Made by a program: the position numbers and the translations under genes. DNA of 19,748 nucleotides from Sutterella sp. (GTDB lineage: Bacteria > Pseudomonadota > Gammaproteobacteria > Burkholderiales > Burkholderiaceae_F). Where the stretch lies: contig JAHHRG010000037.1 in NCBI GenBank assembly GCA_020025965.1, positions 1 through 19,748 of the forward strand, in the 5' to 3' direction. The notes under the pieces are model-generated. The model was not told where the DNA came from, did not search any database, and saw only the letters and a program-made list of their open reading frames with translations. Below, piece after piece: positions 1 to 7,724 of the stretch. Each line of letters opens with the position of its first letter. Position 1 is the stretch's first letter.

Positions 1-115
1 GATAGTTGAGACCGTTCATGATGTCGTCGACGGTCACACCGCGGTGACGCGGAATCAAAGATAAGATTCTCAAGTAGAGTTCTGCCTGAGCGCCGGCGGT
101 GGAAGTGCGTGCCAT
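1..115 (-). CDS. WYL-type transcriptional regulator, N-terminal fragment (cut by window edge)
   Basis: An open frame starts with ATG at 113-115 on the minus strand and runs off the left edge after 38 codons. The visible peptide is a short polar start, then a helix with the core AELYLRILSLIPRHRG, then VTVDDIMNGLNY. This is the pattern of the winged helix-turn-helix that opens WYL-domain (DeoR-like) regulators, which often begin with an L-x-L-L-x-L-I-P-R-hydrophobic-T pattern. The WYL domain itself would lie outside the window, so the family call rests on about 35 residues and memory of the family. Such regulators commonly sit beside phage-defence genes, where they repress the locus or respond to nucleic acid ligands. 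Here the neighbours are a McrBC-like operon and an unknown gene, which fits. It could equally be another HTH protein. Confidence 0.5.
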   Translation of the reverse strand, partial: MARTSTAGAQAELYLRILSLIPRHRGVTVDDIMNGLNY

Positions 116-223
116 AACTGCATGCCTCAATTTATGAAGTCAATTTGGATTAGTGTACTTCATTCCGCCCGTGGGTCGCGATGCCCCCGACAGACTCTCT
201 ACTACAGCCTTCGATCTCAAATT

Positions 224-269
224 TCAATAAAAAACGCCGGCCCTTCCATTGACGGAAAGAACCGGCGTT
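224..269 (-). terminator. Intrinsic terminator of the helical hypothetical gene
   Basis: AACGCCGG at 233-240 pairs with CCGGCGTT at 262-269. Inner bases (CCTTCC with GGAAAG, one G-U pair) extend the stem. On the minus strand the hairpin is followed by a T-rich run (complement of 224-234). It lies 38 bases beyond the stop of the leftward gene at 308-1171 and separates it from the WYL-type gene. Confidence 0.8.
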
Positions 270-272
270 CTC

Positions 273-292
273 GAGAAACCCGACGGTTTCTC
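273..292. repeat. 8-bp perfect inverted repeat between stop codon and terminator
   Basis: GAGAAACC at 273-280 and GGTTTCTC at 285-292 form a perfect hairpin with a CGAC loop. It lies between the stop codon at 308 and the terminator hairpin, so the transcript would end in two consecutive hairpins. No poly-U tract follows it directly, so it is more likely a stabilising 3' structure than a terminator. Confidence 0.6.
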
Positions 293-307
293 AGCGAAGC
301 CTTCGAG

Positions 308-1171
308 TTAGGCGCGCTTTGTCGTTGCCTTGATAGCTTCGATCAAACGCTTTGAGGCATCTCGAACGAGCGCCTCTTCCGCTGCATCCCCTTCGGAACG
401 TTCGATTTCGTCTTCCAGCAAGAGACGGCCGATTTCAAGCGTCATCTTCAGATAAACGCTTTCTTCAGCCCTCACCGTCGTGAGGATATCGCGCAACGCC
501 TGAATTTCACGGCTGTGAGATTCGTGGCGGAGCTGACGCAGTTCCTTCAAAGCTTCTTCATCGCCCAAAGGACTCGGTTCACCGTCGGTCACATACGAAC
601 GATAGGTGTGAATCATGCTTTCGACGGCGGAGCGAAGACGCACGGTGTTTTCCCCCGGACGATCCGTTTCGGCTTCTTCGCCGAGCGTATCGACGCCTTT
701 GGCGATTTCACGAACGGTGGCACGACGCCCCTTATGATCCAGATGTGCCCAATCATCGGCAACGGTGTCCAAGAACTCGATCAAGAGACGATTCTCGAGC
801 AAGGTCGAGGCGAGCGTAATGTCCGTAATATCCGTTTCAAAGGCCAGGTTTTCCAAGATCGACACCAGATGATTCCAGGTCTTCTTGTCAACCGATTCGG
901 ACTCGGCTTTAAGATCCACAGCAGCGACGGCCTTTTCCATATCGGCCGCCAATTTTTCGAAGCGATGCAGCTGAACAATGCTCGACTTCTTCTGAGACTT
1001 CGAAAAGTCATGCAAATAAGCGGTCAGGACCGGCGCCAAATTCGCAAGCAGCGCCCCCCGAGAGCTTTCCGGCGCATTCAGGATGGCCGTCAATTGGGTG
1101 TAGAGCGTACGCTTGACGGCCTCAAACCGATCGGCCTTCCAGCGTATCTCCGTGAGAACGGTGTAATTCAT
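308..1171 (-). CDS. Helical protein of unknown function next to McrBC-like operon
   Basis: This gene codes for 287 residues and I do not recognise its family. The protein is strongly charged and almost entirely heptad-like helix: Leu/Ala/Glu/Arg-rich segments near residues 1-60, 60-110 (HDFSKSQKKSS then long amphipathic helices), 120-170, and a C-terminal half rich in EALKELRQLRHESHSREIQ-type helix. No signal peptide, membrane segment, Walker motif or nuclease signature is visible. The start ATG at 1169-1171 has only a weak AAAAGA-type ribosome site. A strong terminator follows the stop. It is divergent from the AAA+/DUF2357 operon across a shared 240-base region, and the WYL-type gene lies downstream in the same direction. 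That placement suggests, but does not prove, a regulatory or accessory role in the same defence locus. It may also be an unrelated cytoplasmic gene. Confidence 0.8.
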   Translation of the reverse strand: MNYTVLTEIRWKADRFEAVKRTLYTQLTAILNAPESSRGALLANLAPVLTAYLHDFSKSQKKSSIVQLHRFEKLAADMEKAVAAVDLKAESESVDKKTWNHLVSILENLAFETDITDITLASTLLENRLLIEFLDTVADDWAHLDHKGRRATVREIAKGVDTLGEEAETDRPGENTVRLRSAVESMIHTYRSYVTDGEPSPLGDEEALKELRQLRHESHSREIQALRDILTTVRAEESVYLKMTLEIGRLLLEDEIERSEGDAAEEALVRDASKRLIEAIKATTKRA

Positions 1172-1281
1172 TCTTTTCGACTTTTCGATGCAAACATAAA
1201 AAGAAAGGGCGTGATTCTACGAGATTGGCACGGGCTTTGCTAGCCGGAGCGGGCATTTTTTTATTTTTCTCCATTCTGCCC

Positions 1282-1307
1282 CCGTTTGGAAACGGATTCC
1301 GGATTCC
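1282..1307. promoter_or_regulatory. Possible operator: inverted plus tandem repeat in the divergent region
   Basis: CCGTTT (1282-1287) and AAACGG (1290-1295) form an inverted repeat with a 2-base centre. It is immediately continued by the tandem repeat GGATTCC-GGATTCC (1294-1307). The block sits about 35 bases upstream of the predicted -35 of the AAA+ gene and in the leader of both divergent genes. Short symmetrical sites in such a place are typical of repressor binding, with the WYL-type protein the obvious candidate. The binding itself is inferred. Confidence 0.35.
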
Positions 1308-1341
1308 TCGACAGCCCCTCGGGTTATCTCCATGAAACGCG

Positions 1342-1372
1342 TTGGCGTAGTCCTCTCTGCCTTGCCTATAAT
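1342..1372 (+). promoter_or_regulatory. Predicted sigma-70 promoter of the AAA+/DUF2357 operon
   Basis: A perfect -10 TATAAT lies at 1367-1372. The best -35 is TTGGCG at 1342-1347, giving a long 19-base spacer. Transcription would begin near 1379, about 32 bases before the ATG at 1412, which supports that start and rules out an upstream TTG at 1286. The only ribosome-site-like bases are AGG at 1399-1401, about 10 bases before the ATG, so translation may be weak. Confidence 0.6.
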
Positions 1373-1411
1373 GGAAAAGTCTGTTTTTTCAACTATATAG
1401 GCAAAATTAAA

Positions 1412-4400
1412 ATGTTGCATACTTTAAAATACGAAACCGATCTCTTCAATCATGTTTTTTCTGAAATTGAATCTCAAAAGAGAAAGAAACTCGAACATTA
1501 CGTCAAAGAGGTCGTGAATAAAAAACAGATCTTCTTTCCGGGCGGCACGCGATTTCCTCCCAACTTTTTACTGAAAAAATCTTTTCACACGACACTCGTT
1601 ATCGAACAATTGGGCCGCAATGCCTTTTTTCGACGCGGCTTTGCCACGCGTCTGGCCGAAGGGCTTGATAAAGAGTTCGACGACTACATTAAGCGTTTTA
1701 AAGAAGGAACGCCTGTCTCCCAACTGATTATCGACAGCACGTGCGAGAACGCCAAGGGGCTTCCCGCGCTTTTGGCCGTCCTTTTGATCGAAGAAGCGCT
1801 CACGACCGACATTGCCAAACAGATACTTGTCGCCACAAAACTCTACGAAGCGCCTGCGGTGAGTACCGCATCAACTCCGGTGACGTCTTCTCCCGAACCG
1901 ATGCATCGCGATGCGCTGAAGCAAATCGTGGCCGCATCCGAACGAGACACCGAAGATACCGACGACAATTCGACCGAGGAAGACTCTTCGGTCAACGAAG
2001 ATGAGAGCCCCGACGCCGAGGCCGATCGTCTTCAGCAGGATGAAGACCTTGACGAAACTCACGACGATTTTGTCGTCGAACCCGTCACGACTGCCGTAAA
2101 AGCCGAAGAGTCGCCCACTCCCGAAGCTCCTCAAAAACCTCTTGTGCGCCGTCCCATTCCTCACGGTCCCGCAAAACGCTTTTTTGACGTTGAAAAAACG
2201 GTTTCTTCGCCGATCGCCGAACCCGGTGTCGCCATGCACCGTTATCTTGTGTATCTGCGACGTGCAGGGAACTTCACGAACGCTCATATTGCCGCCGAAT
2301 CGATTGCCGGAAAATGGACGTCGAACCCCGAAGAATATAAGCACCTCTTTCAAAGTTTCGGTGCCATCAATCTGCACAGCACGAGTCGCATTACCCTCCC
2401 CGACGGCGCGTTTTTCGTGATCGATATTGATCCTCATGCGCTCGAACCCAATTACGACACCGTGACGCGCGAACGCCGTACGGACTATTGCGACCGCGTT
2501 GACTTCAACCTCTTAAAACGCGAAGGACGCTTCTTTGATGCAGGCGATTTCGGTCTCTACCCCGTCGTCTATGTGGACGACCGCTTGGGTGACGAACCCG
2601 ATTTCGAACGCAATGTCTACGTGCGCTTTACGCCCGCAAACGAACCGACGGAAACGGGTTTTCATCTGAAGTCCGTACCGGTACTTCTTTCCTGGGGCAA
2701 ATATCTCTACGGTCCCGTCACCGTCAAGGAAGACGCGCAGAGCCGTCCCTATGTGAATTTCCAGTTCGGCACGACGAAGGGACTGATTCCCGGTTTTCGC
2801 CGAAAGGAATCGGCCGTCCGTGTGTTTACGCAGTTCTGCAAGCCCGACGGCAACAGCACGGCCGCAGAATCGTTCTTCCACCCGGTTCACGTCGCCGAAA
2901 CCTCGAGCCTGACGCCCGTCCTCTGCGACGTCATGTCGGATCAGAGCCTCATGGCAAAGCTGGTCTCGGCCGCCACGTCCGACCGCGACTCTCGCGACAC
3001 GATGGTGCAGTGGCTCGAAACGAACCGTGCTTCGTCGGAACTCTTTACGTCCGACGACCGTGTTCGCGACGCGCGTTTTAACCGTATTGCAGCCATTCTC
3101 GAGACGGCCGATTCGGACGCCCGCTTCTTTGACGACATCGCGGCGCTCGTCTCCGACACGCTCGACCGTCAGGGCACGCAGGGCGAACTCTATACGAAGG
3201 TTGTGAAACGCATTTCCGAAACCCCGGAACTGATGCGCCGCTTGGATTCTCACCGCGTGATTGCAGCCAAGTTGCGCGAATTGACGGATCGTCGCGATCT
3301 TTTGGAAAACGAAATCCGCTCAATGGACGCTCAAGCCAAAAAGGCTGCGGAAGCTTTCCGTAAGGAAGAACGCCGCAAAAATAAGACGCTCATTGACGAA
3401 AATGCCGCTCTTCAAAGATCGCTCGCCGAGAAGCGCGAACAGCTCAACTTCCTCGATCAAAGTGCAGATCTCCTCACGCTGAAGAACACGCTCTCGGAAG
3501 ACATTACGACCTTGGACCGTCAGAAAACACTTCTGAACGATCAGATTGACACCTTGGGTGAGCAGCTCGAAAACGTCGCCCGAAGCGCAGCAAAATATGC
3601 CTTTGACGGTGCTGTCGCATCGAAACTCTTGGAAGCCGCGGCCGCTTATGCGGGCGAGGCTCAGCAAAAGTCTGCTGTCGATCGGGTCCAAGCCGTCAAA
3701 AACCTCTCGGTCTCGGGTTACACCAAGGGGCAGTTGGCCGACTATCTCGTTCGTGCCGTTCAGCAATATCGCGAATACGATCGCAATGCCATTCTGAATC
3801 TCTTCATTTGCCTGACGCAGAGCTTCCTGACCGTCTTCTCCGGCGGCCCGGGGTCGGGCAAAACCTCGATTTGCAACATCATGGGGAAGGTTCTCGGCCT
3901 GACTTCAATCGGAAACAACGTTCCCGACGGAATCTGGGACGAACCGGCCGATGCCAACCGTTATCTCCCGATTTCCGTCGAACGCGGTTGGACCTCAAAG
4001 CGCGACTTCGTGGGCTACTTCAATCCCTTGACGAAGGCTTTTGAAAGTGTCGACGACCGCCGCTACGAAGCCTTCCGACAGCTCGATCTGGAAGAACGCC
4101 ACGGCGTGGCCAAGCTGCCTTTTGTCATGATGCTCGACGAAGCGAATCTCTCGCCCATGGAATACTACTGGGCGGACTTTATGAATATTTGCGACCACCG
4201 CTCGGAACTCTCTTACATATCCCTGGGCGACAAGGCGCACTATCACGTACCGGATACGCTGCGCTTCCTGGCGACCATCAATAACGACCACACAACGGAA
4301 ATTTTGTCTCCGCGTCTGATCGACCGTGCAACCGTCATTACGTTGCCGGATGTCGATTGGGGTGCCTTGTCGACGCGTAAGCCCGTCACGGACTTTGAGC

Positions 4401-4801
4401 CCAAGCTGGTGAGCTGGAGCGCCATGACGGAACTCTTCGGACCGCGTGAAATCAAGGCACACAAGGCCGACATTTCTGATTTGCTCGACGAGCTTTACGA
4501 GCGTCTGGCGCATGCCGGCTTCCCGGTCTCGGCTCGTGCCCGTCTCTCGATCGAACGCTACATTTCAGCGGCCGCCGCCGTCATGGACGACGACAAGCAA
4601 CCCGCTTATGTGGTGGCCGTCGACTATGCCCTCGCGCAGAAACTCCTCCCGAAGCTCACGGGTACGGGCGAAGACTTCCATGCGTGGCTCGAAGGTCTCA
4701 AAACCTGGTGCGAAAGCAACGGGCTTGACATTTCGCTCAAACTGCTCGACGACATGATTCGACGCGGGAAAGCCTCGATGGGGTACTACAAGTTCTTCTA
4801 A
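1412..4801 (+). CDS. McrB-like AAA+ NTPase with acidic linker and coiled coil
   Basis: This 1129-residue protein is the motor subunit of a predicted McrBC-related restriction system. Visible parts in order are: an N-terminal globular domain (about 1-170); an acidic, low-complexity linker (about 175-230) rich in Asp, Glu, Ser and Thr; a middle region without a recognised fold (about 240-610); a charged coiled coil (about 620-730); and the AAA+ domain. Walker A is GGPGSGKTS at 811-819. Walker B is MMLDEANLSP with D909 and E910. Sensor 1 is TINNDHTTE around N957-D959, followed by LSPRLIDRA with candidate arginine finger R968 or R972. The classical McrB GTPase signature MNxxDR is replaced by INNDHTTE, as expected for DUF2357-linked relatives, so GTP versus ATP use is open. 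The ATG at 1412 was chosen because the promoter and leader lie just before it. The nuclease gene follows after 10 bases. By family analogy it would assemble as a ring and drive the nuclease along or against invading nucleic acid. Confidence 0.85.
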   Translation: MLHTLKYETDLFNHVFSEIESQKRKKLEHYVKEVVNKKQIFFPGGTRFPPNFLLKKSFHTTLVIEQLGRNAFFRRGFATRLAEGLDKEFDDYIKRFKEGTPVSQLIIDSTCENAKGLPALLAVLLIEEALTTDIAKQILVATKLYEAPAVSTASTPVTSSPEPMHRDALKQIVAASERDTEDTDDNSTEEDSSVNEDESPDAEADRLQQDEDLDETHDDFVVEPVTTAVKAEESPTPEAPQKPLVRRPIPHGPAKRFFDVEKTVSSPIAEPGVAMHRYLVYLRRAGNFTNAHIAAESIAGKWTSNPEEYKHLFQSFGAINLHSTSRITLPDGAFFVIDIDPHALEPNYDTVTRERRTDYCDRVDFNLLKREGRFFDAGDFGLYPVVYVDDRLGDEPDFERNVYVRFTPANEPTETGFHLKSVPVLLSWGKYLYGPVTVKEDAQSRPYVNFQFGTTKGLIPGFRRKESAVRVFTQFCKPDGNSTAAESFFHPVHVAETSSLTPVLCDVMSDQSLMAKLVSAATSDRDSRDTMVQWLETNRASSELFTSDDRVRDARFNRIAAILETADSDARFFDDIAALVSDTLDRQGTQGELYTKVVKRISETPELMRRLDSHRVIAAKLRELTDRRDLLENEIRSMDAQAKKAAEAFRKEERRKNKTLIDENAALQRSLAEKREQLNFLDQSADLLTLKNTLSEDITTLDRQKTLLNDQIDTLGEQLENVARSAAKYAFDGAVASKLLEAAAAYAGEAQQKSAVDRVQAVKNLSVSGYTKGQLADYLVRAVQQYREYDRNAILNLFICLTQSFLTVFSGGPGSGKTSICNIMGKVLGLTSIGNNVPDGIWDEPADANRYLPISVERGWTSKRDFVGYFNPLTKAFESVDDRRYEAFRQLDLEERHGVAKLPFVMMLDEANLSPMEYYWADFMNICDHRSELSYISLGDKAHYHVPDTLRFLATINNDHTTEILSPRLIDRATVITLPDVDWGALSTRKPVTDFEPKLVSWSAMTELFGPREIKAHKADISDLLDELYERLAHAGFPVSARARLSIERYISAAAAVMDDDKQPAYVVAVDYALAQKLLPKLTGTGEDFHAWLEGLKTWCESNGLDISLKLLDDMIRRGKASMGYYKFF

Positions 4802-4811
4802 AGGGCGAAGC

Positions 4812-6614
4812 ATGTCGAACATTCCTCATGTCAGGTTGGTTTCGGACGGCGTGCCGCCGCTCGTACTCACCCTCTCGCAGACCGTGCAGGCGGCGGGGAC
4901 CTCCCCCGCCCTCGTCTATGCGGACCAGCAGTACGCCTTTGACCTCGTCAATTTCGACCTCGGTGCCTTTACCGCGACCGTTCTCATTAACGGCGAAGTC
5001 ATTCCCTGCCAGCCGATCTTTCTCGAAGACGGGACGCTCCGCCTGGTGCCCCCGTCAACGCAAAAGACCTTCTCGGACTTTTTCGGTCTTCTGCAAATCG
5101 ACTTCATCATCGCCAAAGCGGGTTTGGGGACAACGACGCTTTACGCCGAGCCCGTCGCCGTCATGCTCCCCGAAGGTCCCTCTGCCGACAACCTTTCGGC
5201 CATGGGGGATACGATCGCCGGCTTTTGGCCGACGTTAATCGGCGAAAGCGGCGAGCATCTCTTGGCTCAGCAGGAAAAGCACGATGCGCTGACGGACCGC
5301 GAAGAGATTCTTGACGAAATTCTTCGCGTCTACGAATCGCAGTACGCCTATTTCCGCTCGAACGCCCGCTTCAAGCTTCGCGCCGAATCGACGGTGGACG
5401 GTACGGCCAAACTCCGTCACTTTTCGGCCGACACAGCACGCTTTATTGCCACGCACCCCGAAGAGTTGGTCGAAGCGCCGATCGGATCAGGCATTCGGAT
5501 CGGGAACCGGCATTTCCTGCCCGTCCATACGCTAGTGAAGCGCAACGTGCGCGATCACGGGATCGTCGAAAATCAGGTGCTCGTGGGCTTTCTGACTACG
5601 GTTTTGCAGGGGATCGAACGCGAAAAAATCGCCGTTGCGGAACTGCTCGCCGAAACAGTCGGCGAAAACGAAGATTCGCTCTACGTGTCGTCCGGCCACG
5701 TGCTCTTCGGGATTGCGACCGAAAGGCTTCTCTCCTATCGTGAAAAGCTTCATGCCATTGAAGACCGCATCCGCGAGACGGCAGTGCACTATCGTCTGGC
5801 ACTCGGCGTCGATGGGATACCCGTTTTGCGTATTCCCGAACCCACACCGGTCTTTTTGTCGATTCCCGCTTATCGACTCGTTTTTGACATCATCGTCAAA
5901 TGGTTCGCAGCGGGCGACCTGAAACTCGAAGCCGAAGAGGCACTTATTGCCTCGATGCGTCAGAGCCGACTTTATGAATATTTCGTGCTCTTGAAGTTGA
6001 TCAACGGTTTCCTCAAGGCCGGGGCGCGCTTAGTCGAACGGCACACCCACAACTGGTCGGGCGGAAGCATTTGGGAACATATCCAAACGGATCATCCCAA
6101 TACCTTCCGCTTTGAGCGCAACGGGAAGAAAATCACCCTCTTTTATCAGCCCCTCATTGCAGGGGCCGATTGGACCGGTGAAAATGATCTCGCACTCATG
6201 CGAACCAGCACCTGGGCGATCGACGGCGTGGCGCTTCATCAGAGTACGTCGAACGTCTATACGCCCGACTTCCTCATTCAGACGGAAGAAGAGGGAAAAA
6301 CCACCTGCTTCATTGTCGACGCGAAGTTCTCGTCGCTGCGAAGCGTACGAACCTATCAGTCAGGGACCTTGGTCTTTCGTTATCTTTTCTCGATCGGTCC
6401 GGCCAAACCCGATACGCGTATCGACGGTCTTTGGCTTCTTTGCGGCAATGCGCTCAAAGAAGGTGAAGAGGATCAAGCCGAACTCAACGATATTCCGACA
6501 CCGGCGGGGGTTCCGACAAACCCGAACGTTCACTTCGGCAAAGTCGACGGAATCAACAAGGAAGCTACGGAAAAGACACTCGGAGATCTCATTGCCCGTG
6601 TGTTAAGCGTCTGA
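4812..6614 (+). CDS. DUF2357 / McrC-like PD-(D/E)XK nuclease
   Basis: This 600-residue protein is the predicted nuclease partner of the upstream AAA+ protein. The N-terminal part (about 1-120) is beta-rich. The middle shows the DUF2357 pattern: LRHFSADTARFIATHPEELV near 200-220, then an ENQVLVGFL helix starting at E253. The C-terminal part is a PD-(D/E)XK core: E389 in RLYEYFVLLKL, then TPDFLI with P485-D486, then FIVDAKF with D503 and K505. All catalytic positions needed for metal-dependent cleavage therefore appear intact. AAAGGG at 4800-4805 overlaps the previous stop and lies about 7 bases before the ATG, so the two genes are translated as one operon. In McrBC-type systems this subunit docks on the NTPase ring and cuts DNA, or in coiled-coil variants is proposed to cut RNA. 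The target here cannot be told from sequence. Confidence 0.88.
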   Translation: MSNIPHVRLVSDGVPPLVLTLSQTVQAAGTSPALVYADQQYAFDLVNFDLGAFTATVLINGEVIPCQPIFLEDGTLRLVPPSTQKTFSDFFGLLQIDFIIAKAGLGTTTLYAEPVAVMLPEGPSADNLSAMGDTIAGFWPTLIGESGEHLLAQQEKHDALTDREEILDEILRVYESQYAYFRSNARFKLRAESTVDGTAKLRHFSADTARFIATHPEELVEAPIGSGIRIGNRHFLPVHTLVKRNVRDHGIVENQVLVGFLTTVLQGIEREKIAVAELLAETVGENEDSLYVSSGHVLFGIATERLLSYREKLHAIEDRIRETAVHYRLALGVDGIPVLRIPEPTPVFLSIPAYRLVFDIIVKWFAAGDLKLEAEEALIASMRQSRLYEYFVLLKLINGFLKAGARLVERHTHNWSGGSIWEHIQTDHPNTFRFERNGKKITLFYQPLIAGADWTGENDLALMRTSTWAIDGVALHQSTSNVYTPDFLIQTEEEGKTTCFIVDAKFSSLRSVRTYQSGTLVFRYLFSIGPAKPDTRIDGLWLLCGNALKEGEEDQAELNDIPTPAGVPTNPNVHFGKVDGINKEATEKTLGDLIARVLSV

Positions 6615-6630
6615 GTCCGATTCGTCTACT

Positions 6631-6676
6631 CAACAAAAACGACTGCCTGTCCGAATGACAGCAGCCGTTTTTGTTG
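6631..6676. terminator. Bidirectional intrinsic terminator between convergent genes
   Basis: CAACAAAAACG at 6631-6641 pairs with CGTTTTTGTTG at 6666-6676. An inner stem CTGTC/GACAG has a CGAAT loop, and one mismatch interrupts the arms. Both strands carry a T-rich 3' arm. It ends the rightward nuclease operon (stop 6614) and the leftward Crp-like gene (stop 6704). Confidence 0.85.
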
Positions 6677-6703
6677 GCTGGCACCGAGCGATTGTGGCGG
6701 CGA

Positions 6704-7537
6704 TCAACCGATCAAATCACGCAGATGCTCGGGATACTTGAATCGCACCGAGCGCCCTTTGGCCCTGAGCATCCAGGCGTAAACGGGTTCGAGAAGCTCG
6801 GGACGCACAAATACCCAGTCGCCCTCTCGCAGCCAAACACGCGACTTCTTCCAAGCCTGCAGTTTTGCATCAAGCCACGTGTCGCTCACCGACACGATGG
6901 CGGTTCTCACCCGACGGCTCAAAGGCGCGGGCATTCGTATCCATTCGATGCCGTCTCGTTCAATCAACTCTCCGTAATTCGCCGCCCAGGTACAGCCGAA
7001 GCCTTTGAGCCGGTCTTCGGCACTCAAAAGCGCCAGAGAAATAAAGCCCAAGCGGTCCGAGAGGGTACAGCATTCGAACTGTTTGACAAGAAGCGAGAGA
7101 AGTTCCGGGTCTTTCGTGATGAGGTTATAGAGAAGATCGCGTTCGCAGACGACCACTTCGGCGGGGGTCAGCGAAAAATAGCGCCCGATGGCGTGACGTT
7201 CGGTAAAGAAATTGAGATTCCCGTAGGCAATGTGTCCGGGCGTTGAAATCGCAATCGCCAGAGACTTCTGCCCGTGAGGATCGCCCGCCGACCGACCCGT
7301 AACGCCTCGTCGCACGTAGGCGAACTTGTTGACGGGTTCGTCGGGTTCCAGAAGATATTCGTCGGCGCCGTAGGTTTTCACGATCCCGATTTGATCCATC
7401 AAGGCGGTCAACTTCGGATGGAGACTGACGGTCAGCCACGGCAAAATCGGAAACGCACGATCAAGAACGTCGGTGTCGCCCGCTCCGTTTCTGGCGTGGG
7501 TAATGGCGGCGAGCCAGGTCGTGGATACGTTTCTCAT
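6704..7537 (-). CDS. Crp/Fnr-superfamily transcriptional regulator
   Basis: This cytoplasmic regulator has 277 residues. A cyclic-nucleotide-binding-like beta roll spans about residues 45-150 (KTYGADEYLLEPDEPVNKFAYVRRG, then TPGHIAYGNLNFFTERHAIGRYFSLTPAEVVVCERD). A long dimerisation helix follows (LLSLLVKQFECCTLSDRLGF). A divergent winged HTH lies at about 210-260 (PLSRRVRTAIVSVSDTWLDAKLQAWKKSRVW). It is longer than the usual 220-240 residues because of an N-terminal extension. It has no N-terminal Cys cluster, so it is not an oxygen-sensing FNR. The ATG at 7535-7537 was preferred over an upstream in-frame start because GAGGAG lies about 10 bases before it and the upstream segment is the leader. 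It is downstream of the flavin reductase gene in the same direction, behind a terminator, so it may sense the reductase substrate or redox state; the ligand is unknown. Confidence 0.8.
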   Translation of the reverse strand: MRNVSTTWLAAITHARNGAGDTDVLDRAFPILPWLTVSLHPKLTALMDQIGIVKTYGADEYLLEPDEPVNKFAYVRRGVTGRSAGDPHGQKSLAIAISTPGHIAYGNLNFFTERHAIGRYFSLTPAEVVVCERDLLYNLITKDPELLSLLVKQFECCTLSDRLGFISLALLSAEDRLKGFGCTWAANYGELIERDGIEWIRMPAPLSRRVRTAIVSVSDTWLDAKLQAWKKSRVWLREGDWVFVRPELLEPVYAWMLRAKGRSVRFKYPEHLRDLIG

Positions 7538-7624
7538 GAAAGGCCATCTCCTCAAAAATAAAGCGGCCCAAGCCACCCTCTTTCGACTGCTGAATAAAAC
7601 GGAATCGCTGTCAAACAATACTAT

Positions 7625-7649
7625 TTATCCGATAAGAATAGCACTTATC
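7625..7649. promoter_or_regulatory. Overlapping palindromes, candidate operator of the Crp-like gene
   Basis: TTATC-C-GATAA (7625-7635) is immediately part of GATAAG-N7-CTTATC (7631-7649), giving three half sites of GATAA/TTATC. The block lies just upstream of the leftward Crp-like gene, next to a TTGACA hexamer (minus strand, 7614-7609). Crp/Fnr proteins bind two-fold symmetrical sites, so self-regulation is plausible. The half site does not match E. coli CRP or FNR sites. Confidence 0.4.
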
Positions 7650-7663
7650 TTTCGGCGAACAAC

Positions 7664-7704
7664 AGAAAAAAAGAGGAGCGCTCAACCGCAGTCAAGCGCT
7701 CCTC
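7664..7704 (-). terminator. Intrinsic terminator of the flavin reductase gene
   Basis: GAGGAGCGCT at 7673-7682 and AGCGCTCCTC at 7695-7704 form a perfect 10-bp stem. On the minus strand it is followed by seven or more T residues (complement of 7665-7672). It lies 20 bases past the reductase stop and isolates the downstream regulator gene. Confidence 0.92.
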
Positions 7705-7724
7705 GTTTCAATCCTTATAAAACT

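Noticed and set aside
515..1243. Rightward frame opposite the helical protein gene
   Set aside because: Either strand is open here, but the leftward frame has a terminator behind it and balanced helical composition. The rightward one is rich in Arg, Phe and Gly without a start signal.
1286..1411. Upstream extension of the AAA+ protein from a TTG codon at 1286
   Set aside because: The perfect -10 TATAAT at 1367-1372 lies within it, so the mRNA would begin downstream.
6704..7537. Assignment of the Crp-like gene as FNR
   Set aside because: There is no N-terminal cysteine cluster for a [4Fe-4S] centre; only the superfamily call is safe.
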